Origin: Desulfobacterales bacterium | GTDB lineage: Bacteria > Desulfobacterota > DSM-4660 > Desulfatiglandales > B25-G16 | Length of the DNA: 10,169 nucleotides | Assembly (NCBI GenBank): GCA_013375335.1 | Contig: JABXJZ010000032.1 | Coordinates: forward strand, 1-10,169 | Direction of reading: 5' to 3' | In this document: positions 1 to 6,387 of the stretch, one piece after another | Layout of the letters: each line of letters opens with the position of its first letter | How positions within the stretch are numbered: position 1 is the first letter of the stretch | The notes under the pieces: generated by a model | Databases searched by the model: none | The model's input: the letters and a program-made list of their open reading frames with translations, nothing else | Told to the model about the DNA's origin: nothing | Made by a program: the position numbers and the translations under genes

Positions 1-249
1 ATCTACCGCAAATGGGTCCCCAAGCCCGTGGTGATTGGGACCCATAACTACGACATCCTTGGTAATCTCGGCTTGAGAGTAAACAGCTCCGGCAATATCG
101 CCTGAGTACATGTAACCGGCATGGGGAGATACTAAGGCCAGCGCCTTCCCCCTTTTTTGGACCTCTCCAATCCTGCTGGAAACATCCCTTTTAAGATCCG
201 TTTCACTTCCCGGATAAAATTGATTGGCTACTGCTGGTCGACGTACCAT
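1..249 (-). CDS. amrB: MEMO1 family protein (AmmeMemoRadiSam system protein B type), N-terminal 83 codons, cut by window edge
   Basis: Only the N-terminal part is present; the gene continues past position 1. The start is ATG at 249, preceded by a good ribosome binding site, GAGGTGA, five bases upstream (255-261 on the minus strand). The protein opens RRPAVANQFYPG, matching the usual MEMO1 opening (RKPAVAGxFYPG). It then has LVSPHAGYMYSG (about residues 42-53) and VVVMGPNHHG (about 66-75); the His residues in PHAGY and NHH are family hallmarks related to the dioxygenase-like metal site. The family (DUF52) is often found beside AMMECR1 and a radical SAM protein, but its biochemical role in bacteria is unsettled. 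It lies downstream of cinA on the same strand after a 148-base gap, so the two may be cotranscribed. The family call is strong; the function is unknown. Confidence 0.88.
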   Translation of the reverse strand, partial: MVRRPAVANQFYPGSETDLKRDVSSRIGEVQKRGKALALVSPHAGYMYSGDIAGAVYSQAEITKDVVVMGPNHHGLGDPFAVD

Positions 250-272
250 CTTGATCACCTCGCTATTGTTTA

Positions 273-488
273 TTAATTACCGTTGGCGGGCCCTCCCACG
301 CCTAAGGCCACCTGTTCCAAAAGTCCATAGAAATTCGGAACACGGATATTGAATCGATAGGGAGAACGCCCTGTCCACTTATCCCTATAACCTGGTATTA
401 TCTGGAAATCAAGGCTAATCTCAAGGTATTCAAGGCTGTAGTAGCGCCCCTGTTCTGTAAGGTAGGGAGATCGCCTCCCATTTTCCAC
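273..488 (-). CDS. Possible small ORF (71 codons) overlapping the 3' end of cinA; unrecognised
   Basis: This reading frame starts at a GTG inside the end of cinA and continues 125 bases past the cinA stop, ending 23 bases before the amrB start. The part outside cinA reads RSPYRFNIRVPNFYGLLEQ and has plausible codon use. I recognise no family, see no convincing ribosome binding site at the GTG, and the first third lies in another frame of cinA. It may be a chance open frame, the tail of a decayed gene, or a real small protein. Listed because it is the only content I see between cinA and amrB; no terminator hairpin followed by a T run was found there. Confidence 0.15.
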   Translation of the reverse strand: MENGRRSPYLTEQGRYYSLEYLEISLDFQIIPGYRDKWTGRSPYRFNIRVPNFYGLLEQVALGVGGPANGN

Positions 489-1609
489 GCATAGCTTCTG
501 CCGATAGCTTCACCGGAAACCACGACATGGGCACCCACCTCATAACCCCTTTCAGCCAAGTGTACTGTCCCCAAGAGGGCCAAACCTATTGAACTATCTC
601 CCTTGTCCCTTATTTTTTCAGCAAGGGCCTCTGCTATCTCTCCACTGGTGGGGGGGCTTTTTTTACCTAAAAATGAGGGGATCTGTTCCCTTTTCCCTAT
701 CACAATGCTCTTGTGGAGGGGCGATGATGGAGACCGTTGCAGTCTGGCAGTTAGCTCCCCTCCTGAAAAGGTCTCTAAGACACTTAAGGTGTCCCCCCTC
801 TTATTGAGGAGATTTATGACGACGTCCTCGAGGGTGTCATCGTCAACACCATATATACTAGTTCCCAACCGTGATCTGATTTCTTGCTCGACTGGCCGGA
901 TAAGATCCTGGGCCCCCTCTGCACTTTTTGCATAGGCCGTTATCCTGATACTTATATCACCTGGTGAGGCCAGAATGCCAACACTTGGGTTGGTTGTAGT
1001 GTCGATGAGATCCTTTATCTGGCTGTCCACCTTACTTTCGCCCATGCCAGTTACCTTGAGGACCCTTGAGGTAATCAATTCCCCGTCAAGGCGGAAACGT
1101 TTCCTCAAGTACGGAAGCACTTCCTTGTTCAGGATGTATTTGAGCTCTTTTGGTACGCCAGGAAGGGCAATAATTAACCGTGATCCTTTCTCAACAATGA
1201 ACCCAGGAGCCGTTCCTGTTTCGTTGGGAATTGGGATGGCCCCGGCAGGTATAAAGGCCTGTTTCTTGTTGTTTTCCGGCATCCTGTACCCTAAACGCCT
1301 GAAAATTGATTCGATGTGATCCATCAGCTCTCTCTTGAAGGCAAGCGAAACACCTACCAGATCAGCTATTGCCTCTCTTGTAAGGTCATCTTGTGTGGGC
1401 CCAAGGCCACCTGTAGTTATGACGAGATCGGCTCTCTTCACTGCTTGGGAAAGAACATCCCTTATTTGAACATGGTTGTCTCCCACTGTCGTATGAAACG
1501 CTATATGGAGGCCGATAAGATTGAGCTTGCGAGCGAGATAGGATGCATTCGTGTCTATGGTATGGCCAAGCAAGAGTTCACTTCCAATGGTTACTATCTC
1601 ACAGTTCAT
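398..1609 (-). CDS. cinA: CinA family protein: intact COG1058 (MoCF-like) domain plus degenerate nicotinamide-nucleotide amidase domain
   Basis: A 403-residue protein, about the usual CinA length (near 400-415). Residues 1-170 form the MoCF-biosynthesis-like COG1058 domain: IGSELLLGHTIDTN (8-21), the hallmark TTGGLGPTQDDLT (65-77) and LPGVPKEL (149-156). This domain has been linked to nucleotide pyrophosphatase activity in pyridine nucleotide or cofactor salvage. A linker domain follows, and from about 270 to 400 a CinA C-terminal (PncC-like) domain. That domain normally deamidates NMN to nicotinate mononucleotide, but its motifs are altered: SCTGG reads TFSGG (280-284), the YSNEAK segment reads GKREQI (305-310), and the GIAGPxGG loop is replaced around LGTVHLAERG (346-355). 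Deamidase activity is therefore doubtful by inference. The start at 1609 matches the family opening, but no clear ribosome binding site precedes it. It is divergent from the yceD-rpmF operon and upstream of the MEMO1 gene. Confidence 0.93.
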   Translation of the reverse strand: MNCEIVTIGSELLLGHTIDTNASYLARKLNLIGLHIAFHTTVGDNHVQIRDVLSQAVKRADLVITTGGLGPTQDDLTREAIADLVGVSLAFKRELMDHIESIFRRLGYRMPENNKKQAFIPAGAIPIPNETGTAPGFIVEKGSRLIIALPGVPKELKYILNKEVLPYLRKRFRLDGELITSRVLKVTGMGESKVDSQIKDLIDTTTNPSVGILASPGDISIRITAYAKSAEGAQDLIRPVEQEIRSRLGTSIYGVDDDTLEDVVINLLNKRGDTLSVLETFSGGELTARLQRSPSSPLHKSIVIGKREQIPSFLGKKSPPTSGEIAEALAEKIRDKGDSSIGLALLGTVHLAERGYEVGAHVVVSGEAIGRSYAWKMGGDLPTLQNRGATTALNTLRLALISR

Positions 1610-1732
1610 GGTGGTATTCGCTATCTTTTTCGCCTAGTCTTAGCCTACCAAAGTCGTATTGAGGCCAAAATACCCTTGGATCTTACTACTTTGGATTCAG
1701 CAGTGCAAGTGGTGGGGAGAGGAGAAATTTTC

Positions 1733-1759
1733 TTGACAAAAACAGGCACTGGATATAAA
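1733..1759 (+). promoter_or_regulatory. Candidate sigma70 promoter for the yceD-rpmF-plsX operon
   Basis: A perfect -35 hexamer TTGACA lies at 1733-1738 and a -10-like TATAAA (5 of 6 bases) at 1754-1759. The 15-base spacer is shorter than the ideal 17. Transcription would begin near 1766, leaving a leader of about 60 bases before the ATG at 1825. A second -10-like CATAAT is at 1787-1792 but lacks a good -35. On the opposite strand a weaker pair, TTGCAC (1708-1703) and TAAGAT (1685-1680) with a 17-base spacer, could serve cinA. All are by eye. Confidence 0.5.
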
Positions 1760-1824
1760 AGCAAATCTTAATTATCCAACGGGGCCCATAATTCTGGCTA
1801 ATGTGTTTCAGCTTTTGGCGTTAC

Positions 1825-2331
1825 ATGAGAATCGATTTGACAAATATCCCTTCGGAGGGTAAAAGTCTACACTTCACGCTTACACCGGATTGGTGGAAAT
1901 CGGATCTTGATGAGGATCGGCTCATGGGGCTTGAAGCCCCCCTTTCTGCCTCGATCAAGTTATACCCAGCGGGCAAAAAGATTGCAGTTGAAGGGTCTCT
2001 ATCTACCAGGCTAGTTATGAGATGCGATAGGTGTCTTGAGCCCTATGGCTGGGATTTATCAACGGATTTCAGGATATATCTGTCAATTGCTCCATTTAAA
2101 GGGGAGCTCGACGTCGAACTATCGGAAGATGACCTTAGCCTGGATTTCATTGATGGGGAGTTTCTTGACCCTGCTCAGATAATAAGAGAACAGATTATAC
2201 TCAGTGTTCCCATGAAGACCCTTTGTAGGAAAGACTGCAAAGGACTTTGCCCTGTGTGCGGGTGTAATTTGAACATGACACGGTGTTCATGTTCGTCAAC
2301 ATATGAAACATCTCTTTATCAAAACTCATGA
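1825..2331 (+). CDS. yceD: YceD / DUF177 family protein, upstream of ribosomal protein L32
   Basis: A 168-residue protein of the DUF177 (YceD) family, nearly always encoded just before rpmF. In E. coli and plants members affect 23S rRNA accumulation or processing; the exact biochemical role is not settled. Visible features are the opening MRIDLTNIPSEG, the first cysteine pair in MRCDRCLEP (C67, C70), and a C-terminal cysteine cluster, CRKDCKGLCPVCGCN (from C134) followed by CSC (C154, C156). That spacing is typical of the family and suggests metal binding. I chose ATG at 1825 because MRIDL is the usual start; an in-frame ATG at 1801 would add eight residues (MCFSFWRY) with no family match. 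Neither start has a good ribosome binding site. It is the first gene of the rightward operon, 12 bases before rpmF. Confidence 0.88.
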   Translation: MRIDLTNIPSEGKSLHFTLTPDWWKSDLDEDRLMGLEAPLSASIKLYPAGKKIAVEGSLSTRLVMRCDRCLEPYGWDLSTDFRIYLSIAPFKGELDVELSEDDLSLDFIDGEFLDPAQIIREQIILSVPMKTLCRKDCKGLCPVCGCNLNMTRCSCSSTYETSLYQNS

Positions 2332-2343
2332 GTAAGTCTTAAT

Positions 2344-2526
2344 ATGCCTGTACCAAAGAAGAAGAAATCAAGATCAAGAAGGGACATGAGGAGATCCCAT
2401 CATCACCTAAAGCTACCCAACATCTCGCGTTGTCCTCAGTGTCACGAACCAGTCCTTCCGCATCACGTATGCATGAACTGCGGTACCTATAAGGGCAAAA
2501 CAATAATCAAAAAAGAAGGGGGTTAG
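2344..2526 (+). CDS. rpmF: 50S ribosomal protein L32
   Basis: A 60-residue protein of normal L32 length. It opens with the family sequence MPVPKKKKSRSRRDMRRSHH, a highly basic N-terminus that packs into 23S rRNA in the large ribosomal subunit. A zinc ribbon follows: CPQC (C31, C34) and CMNC (C44, C47). Because all four cysteines are kept, this is the zinc-binding form of L32 rather than the cysteine-free one. The gene lies between yceD and plsX, the classic arrangement that ties ribosome protein output to phospholipid synthesis. Its stop is followed after one base by the plsX start, so translational coupling is likely. Confidence 0.97.
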   Translation: MPVPKKKKSRSRRDMRRSHHHLKLPNISRCPQCHEPVLPHHVCMNCGTYKGKTIIKKEGG

Positions 2527-2527
2527 T

Positions 2528-3532
2528 TTGAACATAGCTGTAGACGCAATGGGAGGAGACCATGCCCCCGCAGTGACCGTTCAAGGTGCCCTCTGGGCAC
2601 AGTCTGAGTTGGAGGTGAATATTACCCTTGTAGGAGATCAAGACCTCCTTGCTCAGGAGCTCAGTGGAAGGAAAAAGGCAGGTAACGGTATCCGGATTCA
2701 TCATTGCACCCAGATGGTGGGCATGGACGAAGCACCCTTAAAGGTTCTGCGGCGGAGGAGGGATGCCTCTATCATGGTAGCCTTTGACCTCGTAAGAAAA
2801 GGCAGGGCTGATGCAGTTGTCAGTGCCGGCAATAGCGGGGCAACCATAGGAGCTGCTGCCCTTCTTCTTGGAAGGATAAGAGGCGTGGAAAAACCGGGCT
2901 TAGCAGGGGTCTTTCCTGGTGCAAAGGGAAAGGTTGTGTTGATTGATGTGGGGGCCAATGTTGAGACTACGCCCAGACAGCTCTTTGAGTTTGGTATTAT
3001 GGGTGATATCTTTACCCGATCGCTCCTTAATATGGATAATCCAAAGGTAGGAATATTGAATATTGGGGAAGAGGGAGGTAAGGGCAATGAACGGGTTCGG
3101 ATAGCCCACGATATGCTTAAGAAGGGCCCCTTCAATTTCATTGGGAATGTTGAAGGAAGGCATATATTCTCCGGAGATGTACAGGTGATCGTTAGTGATG
3201 GATTTGTCGGCAATGTAGCAGTTAAATTGAGTGAAGGAATGGCCGAGACCATGGGCATCATGGTTGAAAGAGAGATGTCCCGCAGCTTGCTTTCCAGGGT
3301 TGGTTTCTGGCTTAGCAGAAGGGCATTTGAAAACCTTAAGAGGAATCTTGATTATGCGGAGTATGGCGGGGCCCTCCTCTTAGGAGTGAAGGGTGTTGGC
3401 ATCATATGTCACGGCAGCTCTTCTCCTAAGGCCATAAAGAATGCGATTAGAGCGGCCAGAGATTTTGTCAATAGCCGTGTTCAAGATCAGCTGGAGGAAA
3501 GGCTGGGTAGATTTCGCTCAGGGGGCCTTTGA
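2528..3532 (+). CDS. plsX: Phosphate acyltransferase PlsX (acyl-ACP:phosphate acyltransferase)
   Basis: A 334-residue PlsX of usual length. It converts acyl-ACP and inorganic phosphate to acyl phosphate, the acyl donor for PlsY in the first step of phospholipid synthesis, and acts as a peripheral membrane protein. Family motifs are present in order: DAMGGDHAP (6-14), SAGNSGA (99-105), IDVGANVE (139-146), LNIGEEGGKGN (177-187), NFIGNVEGRHI (203-213) and SDGFVGNV (223-230). The start is a TTG at 2528, one base after the rpmF stop, with an AAGGGGG ribosome binding site inside the last rpmF codons. The gene is followed directly by fabG, nine bases away, with no fabH or fabD between, unlike many rpmF-plsX-fab clusters. 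Confidence 0.97.
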   Translation: MNIAVDAMGGDHAPAVTVQGALWAQSELEVNITLVGDQDLLAQELSGRKKAGNGIRIHHCTQMVGMDEAPLKVLRRRRDASIMVAFDLVRKGRADAVVSAGNSGATIGAAALLLGRIRGVEKPGLAGVFPGAKGKVVLIDVGANVETTPRQLFEFGIMGDIFTRSLLNMDNPKVGILNIGEEGGKGNERVRIAHDMLKKGPFNFIGNVEGRHIFSGDVQVIVSDGFVGNVAVKLSEGMAETMGIMVEREMSRSLLSRVGFWLSRRAFENLKRNLDYAEYGGALLLGVKGVGIICHGSSSPKAIKNAIRAARDFVNSRVQDQLEERLGRFRSGGL

Positions 3533-3541
3533 AGGGAAACA

Positions 3542-4288
3542 TTGCCTCAATCAAGGAGAATAGTGGTTATAACCGGAGGTTCCAAGGGAATTGGCAGGGC
3601 GTGCTGCCTCAGGTTTGCCAAGGAGGGCGCGAGAATCGTATTCGTTCACTGCGATCCGGATGAAATTGCGGCACATGAGACATTAGGGGTCCTTGAAAAA
3701 GCGGGTGTGGAGGCGAAGGCAAGGAAACTCGATATCTCCTCCTTTAGCGCTGTTGAGGAATTTTTCCAGGAAGTACTCAGGGAGTTTCACAGGGTGGATG
3801 TGCTGGTTAATAATGCCGGGATAACAAGAGACGCATTGCTGATGAGGATGTCTGAAGATCAATGGGACCAAGCCTTGCTCGTTAATCTTAAAGGCGTCTT
3901 TAATTGTACTAAGGCAGCCATAAGGTCAATGGTAAAAGAGAGGAGAGGGAGGATTATAAACATCTCATCTGTCGTTGGACAGATTGGAAATATTGGTCAG
4001 TCTAATTATGCAGCCTCTAAGGCAGGCATAATCGGTTTCACCAAGAGTGTTGCTAGGGAATTGGCCGGCAGGGGTATTACGGTTAATGCTGTAGCCCCGG
4101 GATTTATTAATACGGAGATGACAGAAAGACTTCCTGAGAAGGTAAAGGAGACCTTCTTGGCCCAGATCCCCATGGGGAGGATTGGTGACCCTGAAGAGGT
4201 AGCTGAAACAGTTTATTGGTTGGCTTCCATCGGTGCAAACTATCTTACAGGACAGGTTATTCACGTAAATGGCGGTCTTTATATGTAA
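3542..4288 (+). CDS. fabG: 3-oxoacyl-[ACP] reductase FabG
   Basis: A 248-residue short-chain dehydrogenase that reduces 3-oxoacyl-ACP to 3-hydroxyacyl-ACP with NADPH in type II fatty acid elongation. The nucleotide-binding glycine motif TGGSKGIG is at 11-18, NNAG at 90-93, and the catalytic triad is S143, Y156 and K160, with the 13 and 4 residue spacing of E. coli FabG. N115 completes the usual tetrad. The C-terminal TGQVIHVNGGLYM is typical of FabG and, with acpP and fabF next door, favours FabG over another SDR. The start is a TTG at 3542 with an AAGGGA ribosome binding site upstream; starting here keeps the short usual N-terminus before VVITGG. Confidence 0.96.
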   Translation: MPQSRRIVVITGGSKGIGRACCLRFAKEGARIVFVHCDPDEIAAHETLGVLEKAGVEAKARKLDISSFSAVEEFFQEVLREFHRVDVLVNNAGITRDALLMRMSEDQWDQALLVNLKGVFNCTKAAIRSMVKERRGRIINISSVVGQIGNIGQSNYAASKAGIIGFTKSVARELAGRGITVNAVAPGFINTEMTERLPEKVKETFLAQIPMGRIGDPEEVAETVYWLASIGANYLTGQVIHVNGGLYM

Positions 4289-4323
4289 GGGTATTTCAAA
4301 AAAATTTACGGAGGTAAGGAGCC

Positions 4324-4569
4324 ATGTCGGTTGAGGAAAAGGTAAGAAAGATTATTTGTGAGCAGCTGGAGGTTAACGAGGAAGATGTTGTTCCTGAGGC
4401 ATCATTCGTGGATGATTTGGGTGCGGACTCCCTCGATCAGGTAGAACTGATCATGGCCATGGAGGAGGAATTTGGTATCTCCATCTCGGACGAGGAGGCC
4501 GAAAAGATTCTTACTGTCCGGGACGCTATAGAATATATTCAAAAGGGGAAAGGCGAAGCCGCCGCTTAA
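4324..4569 (+). CDS. acpP: Acyl carrier protein
   Basis: An 81-residue acidic four-helix carrier protein. The phosphopantetheine attachment serine is S36 in the motif DLGADSLDQVELIM, and the MSVEEKVRKIICEQL opening is typical. It carries growing acyl chains to FabG, FabF and PlsX, all encoded beside it. The start is well supported by a strong GGAGGTAAGGAG region just upstream (about 4310-4321), which suggests high expression, as expected for ACP. The C-terminus ends in a short Glu/Ala tail. It lies between fabG (35 bases) and fabF (22 bases), the usual order. Confidence 0.98.
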   Translation: MSVEEKVRKIICEQLEVNEEDVVPEASFVDDLGADSLDQVELIMAMEEEFGISISDEEAEKILTVRDAIEYIQKGKGEAAA

Positions 4570-4591
4570 ATTTGGTAAGGAGAATACTAAG

Positions 4592-5833
4592 ATGCCCAGG
4601 AGAGTGGTCATTACAGGGGTTGGCATGGTTACGCCCCTTGGTATCGGAGTAGAGGAAAACTGGGATGCTGTCTCAAATGGCAAATCCGGCATAGGGCTTA
4701 TTACCAAATTCGATGCCTCTGCTTTTCCTAGCCGGATTGCAGGTGAGGTCAAGGGCTTTCGGTCGGAGGATTTTCTTGCCCCAAAGGTGGCCAAGCACCT
4801 TGATATCTTCATCCACTATGCCGTGGCCTCAGCCCGAATGGCTGTTGAAGACGCAAAGCTCAACATAACACCCAAGAACAATCATCAGGTGGGGTGTGTA
4901 ACGGGCTCTGGTATGGGTGGATTGGGCACCATCGAATTTTACCATAAGGTCCTTTTGGAAAAGGGACCAAGAAGGATAAGCCCCTTCTTCATTCCCGGTA
5001 TAATAGCCAACATGGCCTCAGGTCAGATATCCATCGAGTTCGGGGTCAGAGGTCCCAACACCTCAATAGAGACAGCATGTGCCGCTAGCTCTCATGCCAT
5101 TGGTGAGTCATTTAAGATAATTCAGCGAGGGGCAGCTGAGGCGATGATAACCGGCGGAACAGAAGCAGTCTTAACCCCTCTGGCTTTAGGGGGATTTACC
5201 TCTATGAGGTCCCTCTCAACAAGAAATGAAGAGCCAGAGAAGGCATCGAGGCCCTTTGATAGAGAGAGGGATGGTTTTATAATGTCAGAGGGTGGCGGTA
5301 TGATTATCCTAGAAGAACTGCACCATGCACTCGAGAGGGGTGCGAATATCTATGCGGAGATAGTAGGCTATGGCATGTCCGCAGACGCCTACCATTTCAC
5401 TGCCCCTGACTCTGATGGACTAGGAGCTCGACTCTGTATGGAGGCGGCATTGAGAGACGCAGGCTTGAGTCCCACCGATATTGAGTGTATAAATGCCCAT
5501 GGAACGAGTACAAAACTGAATGATATCTCAGAGACAAAGGGCATAAAAACCGTGTTCGGTGATCATGCACGTAAGGTCCCCATAAGCTCTACCAAATCCA
5601 TGACAGGTCACCTCTTAGGTGGTGCAGGGGTGGTAGAGGGAATATACTCCATCCTAACAATAAAACACGGCCTTATCCCTCCAACTATCAACTATGAGTT
5701 TCCCGATCCTGAATGCGATCTTGACTATGTGCCAAACAAGGCCAGGAGGGCAAGGGTGAGAACGGTGTTATCCAATTCCTTTGGGTTCGGCGGCACCAAT
5801 AGCTCGTTGATTTTCAAAGAGTTCGTCCCCTGA
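4592..5833 (+). CDS. fabF: 3-oxoacyl-[ACP] synthase II (FabF)
   Basis: A 413-residue condensing enzyme, matching the family length. It joins malonyl-ACP to acyl-ACP during chain elongation. The catalytic Cys163 is in SIETACAAS, His303 in NAHGTST, and K335 and H340 in KSMTGHLLGG, numbers identical to E. coli FabF. The glycine-rich SNSFGFGGTN near the C-terminus completes the active site. The start has AAGGAG nine bases or so upstream. The gene follows acpP closely. After its stop there are about 70 bases with no terminator hairpin, then the rpiB remnant and the dCMP deaminase gene. Confidence 0.97.
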   Translation: MPRRVVITGVGMVTPLGIGVEENWDAVSNGKSGIGLITKFDASAFPSRIAGEVKGFRSEDFLAPKVAKHLDIFIHYAVASARMAVEDAKLNITPKNNHQVGCVTGSGMGGLGTIEFYHKVLLEKGPRRISPFFIPGIIANMASGQISIEFGVRGPNTSIETACAASSHAIGESFKIIQRGAAEAMITGGTEAVLTPLALGGFTSMRSLSTRNEEPEKASRPFDRERDGFIMSEGGGMIILEELHHALERGANIYAEIVGYGMSADAYHFTAPDSDGLGARLCMEAALRDAGLSPTDIECINAHGTSTKLNDISETKGIKTVFGDHARKVPISSTKSMTGHLLGGAGVVEGIYSILTIKHGLIPPTINYEFPDPECDLDYVPNKARRARVRTVLSNSFGFGGTNSSLIFKEFVP

Positions 5834-5903
5834 TCTATCTTCCTCGCCCTTACTTTGTTCAGGAAAAGTTCATCCATCGTTCCAATAGTGCCGTTAAGGA
5901 GAT

Positions 5904-5939
5904 ATGAATATAATTGCTGGATCAGACCATGCAGGATTT
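5904..5939 (+). pseudogene. rpiB: Remnant of the 5' end of rpiB (ribose-5-phosphate isomerase B), about 12 codons
   Basis: Starting at an ATG preceded by AAGGAG (5896-5901), the frame reads MNIIAGSDHAGF. This aligns without gaps to the canonical RpiB N-terminus (MKIALGSDHAGF type), including the SDHAGF phosphate-site motif. After that the frame runs off-frame through the dCMP deaminase gene to a stop at 6101 and shows no further RpiB sequence. In Desulfobacterota, as I recall, rpiB and glyA commonly lie between fabF and the deaminase, so this looks like the left edge of a deletion that joined rpiB codon 12 or so to the deaminase start. What is seen is the peptide match and position; the deletion is inferred. 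A chance match is possible but unlikely at this exact place. Confidence 0.72.
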
Positions 5940-5940
5940 A

Positions 5941-6387
5941 GTGTCAAGACCTTCCTGGCCAGAGTATTTCATGTCCATCGCAAAACTGGTAGCCACACGG
6001 TCAACCTGCCTGAGAAGGAAGGTTGGTGCGGTGTTGGTCAAAGACAAGAGAATCCTGGCAACGGGGTACAACGGTGCCCCAACCGGTATAAGACACTGTA
6101 GGGATACTGGCTGTCTGAGGGAGAATTTGGGCGTAGAGCCCGGTGAACGGCATGAGCTCTGTCGGGGCCTTCATGCTGAGCAGAATGTAATCATACAAGC
6201 AGCCTATTATGGAGCTATGACTCGAGGGACAACCCTTTACTCTACGCACATGCCGTGTGTCATTTGTTCGAAGATGCTTATCAACGCAGGGGTAGACAAG
6301 ATCTTTTTCTTGGATGGCTATCCAGATCCCCTGGCTGATGAGCTATTGTCTGAGGCAAATATAGAGCTGGTGAGGTTAACGATATGA
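5941..6387 (+). CDS. comEB: Deoxycytidylate (dCMP) deaminase
   Basis: A zinc-dependent dCMP deaminase that makes dUMP for thymidylate synthesis. From GTG 5941 it has 148 residues. The catalytic zinc site is H78 and E80 in HAEQN, with C106 and C109 in PCVIC. The N-terminal RPSWPEYFMSIA and VATRSTCLRRKVGAVLV with TGYNGAPTG are characteristic, and extra Cys/His residues (C53, C58, H71, C74) likely include a structural zinc site. Start choice: in-frame TTG 5914 and ATG 5929 also exist, but they would add codons that are actually the rpiB remnant in another frame. GTG 5941 gives the normal family start and has AGGA (5933-5936) four bases upstream. Its end overlaps nrdR by ATGA. Confidence 0.93.
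   Translation: MSRPSWPEYFMSIAKLVATRSTCLRRKVGAVLVKDKRILATGYNGAPTGIRHCRDTGCLRENLGVEPGERHELCRGLHAEQNVIIQAAYYGAMTRGTTLYSTHMPCVICSKMLINAGVDKIFFLDGYPDPLADELLSEANIELVRLTI

Noticed and set aside
286..303. GC-rich imperfect inverted repeat (GGCGGGCCCTCCCACGCC) between cinA and amrB
   Set aside because: The stem has a bulge and no T run follows on either strand, so it does not make a convincing terminator.
841..862. AT-rich palindrome-like ACCATATATACTAG resembling an NrdR box
   Set aside because: It lies within cinA codons, is a single imperfect copy, and is not near any ribonucleotide reductase gene.
1316..1771. A 151-codon open frame on the + strand opposite the start of cinA
   Set aside because: Most of it is antisense to well-conserved cinA codons, it has no family resemblance, and it ends in the divergent promoter region.
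2701..3261. A 186-codon minus-strand open frame inside plsX
   Set aside because: It is antisense to motif-rich plsX, with low-complexity Ser/Pro/Leu composition typical of a shadow frame.
5834..5903. Possible terminator after fabF
   Set aside because: No GC-rich inverted repeat followed by a T run is present.
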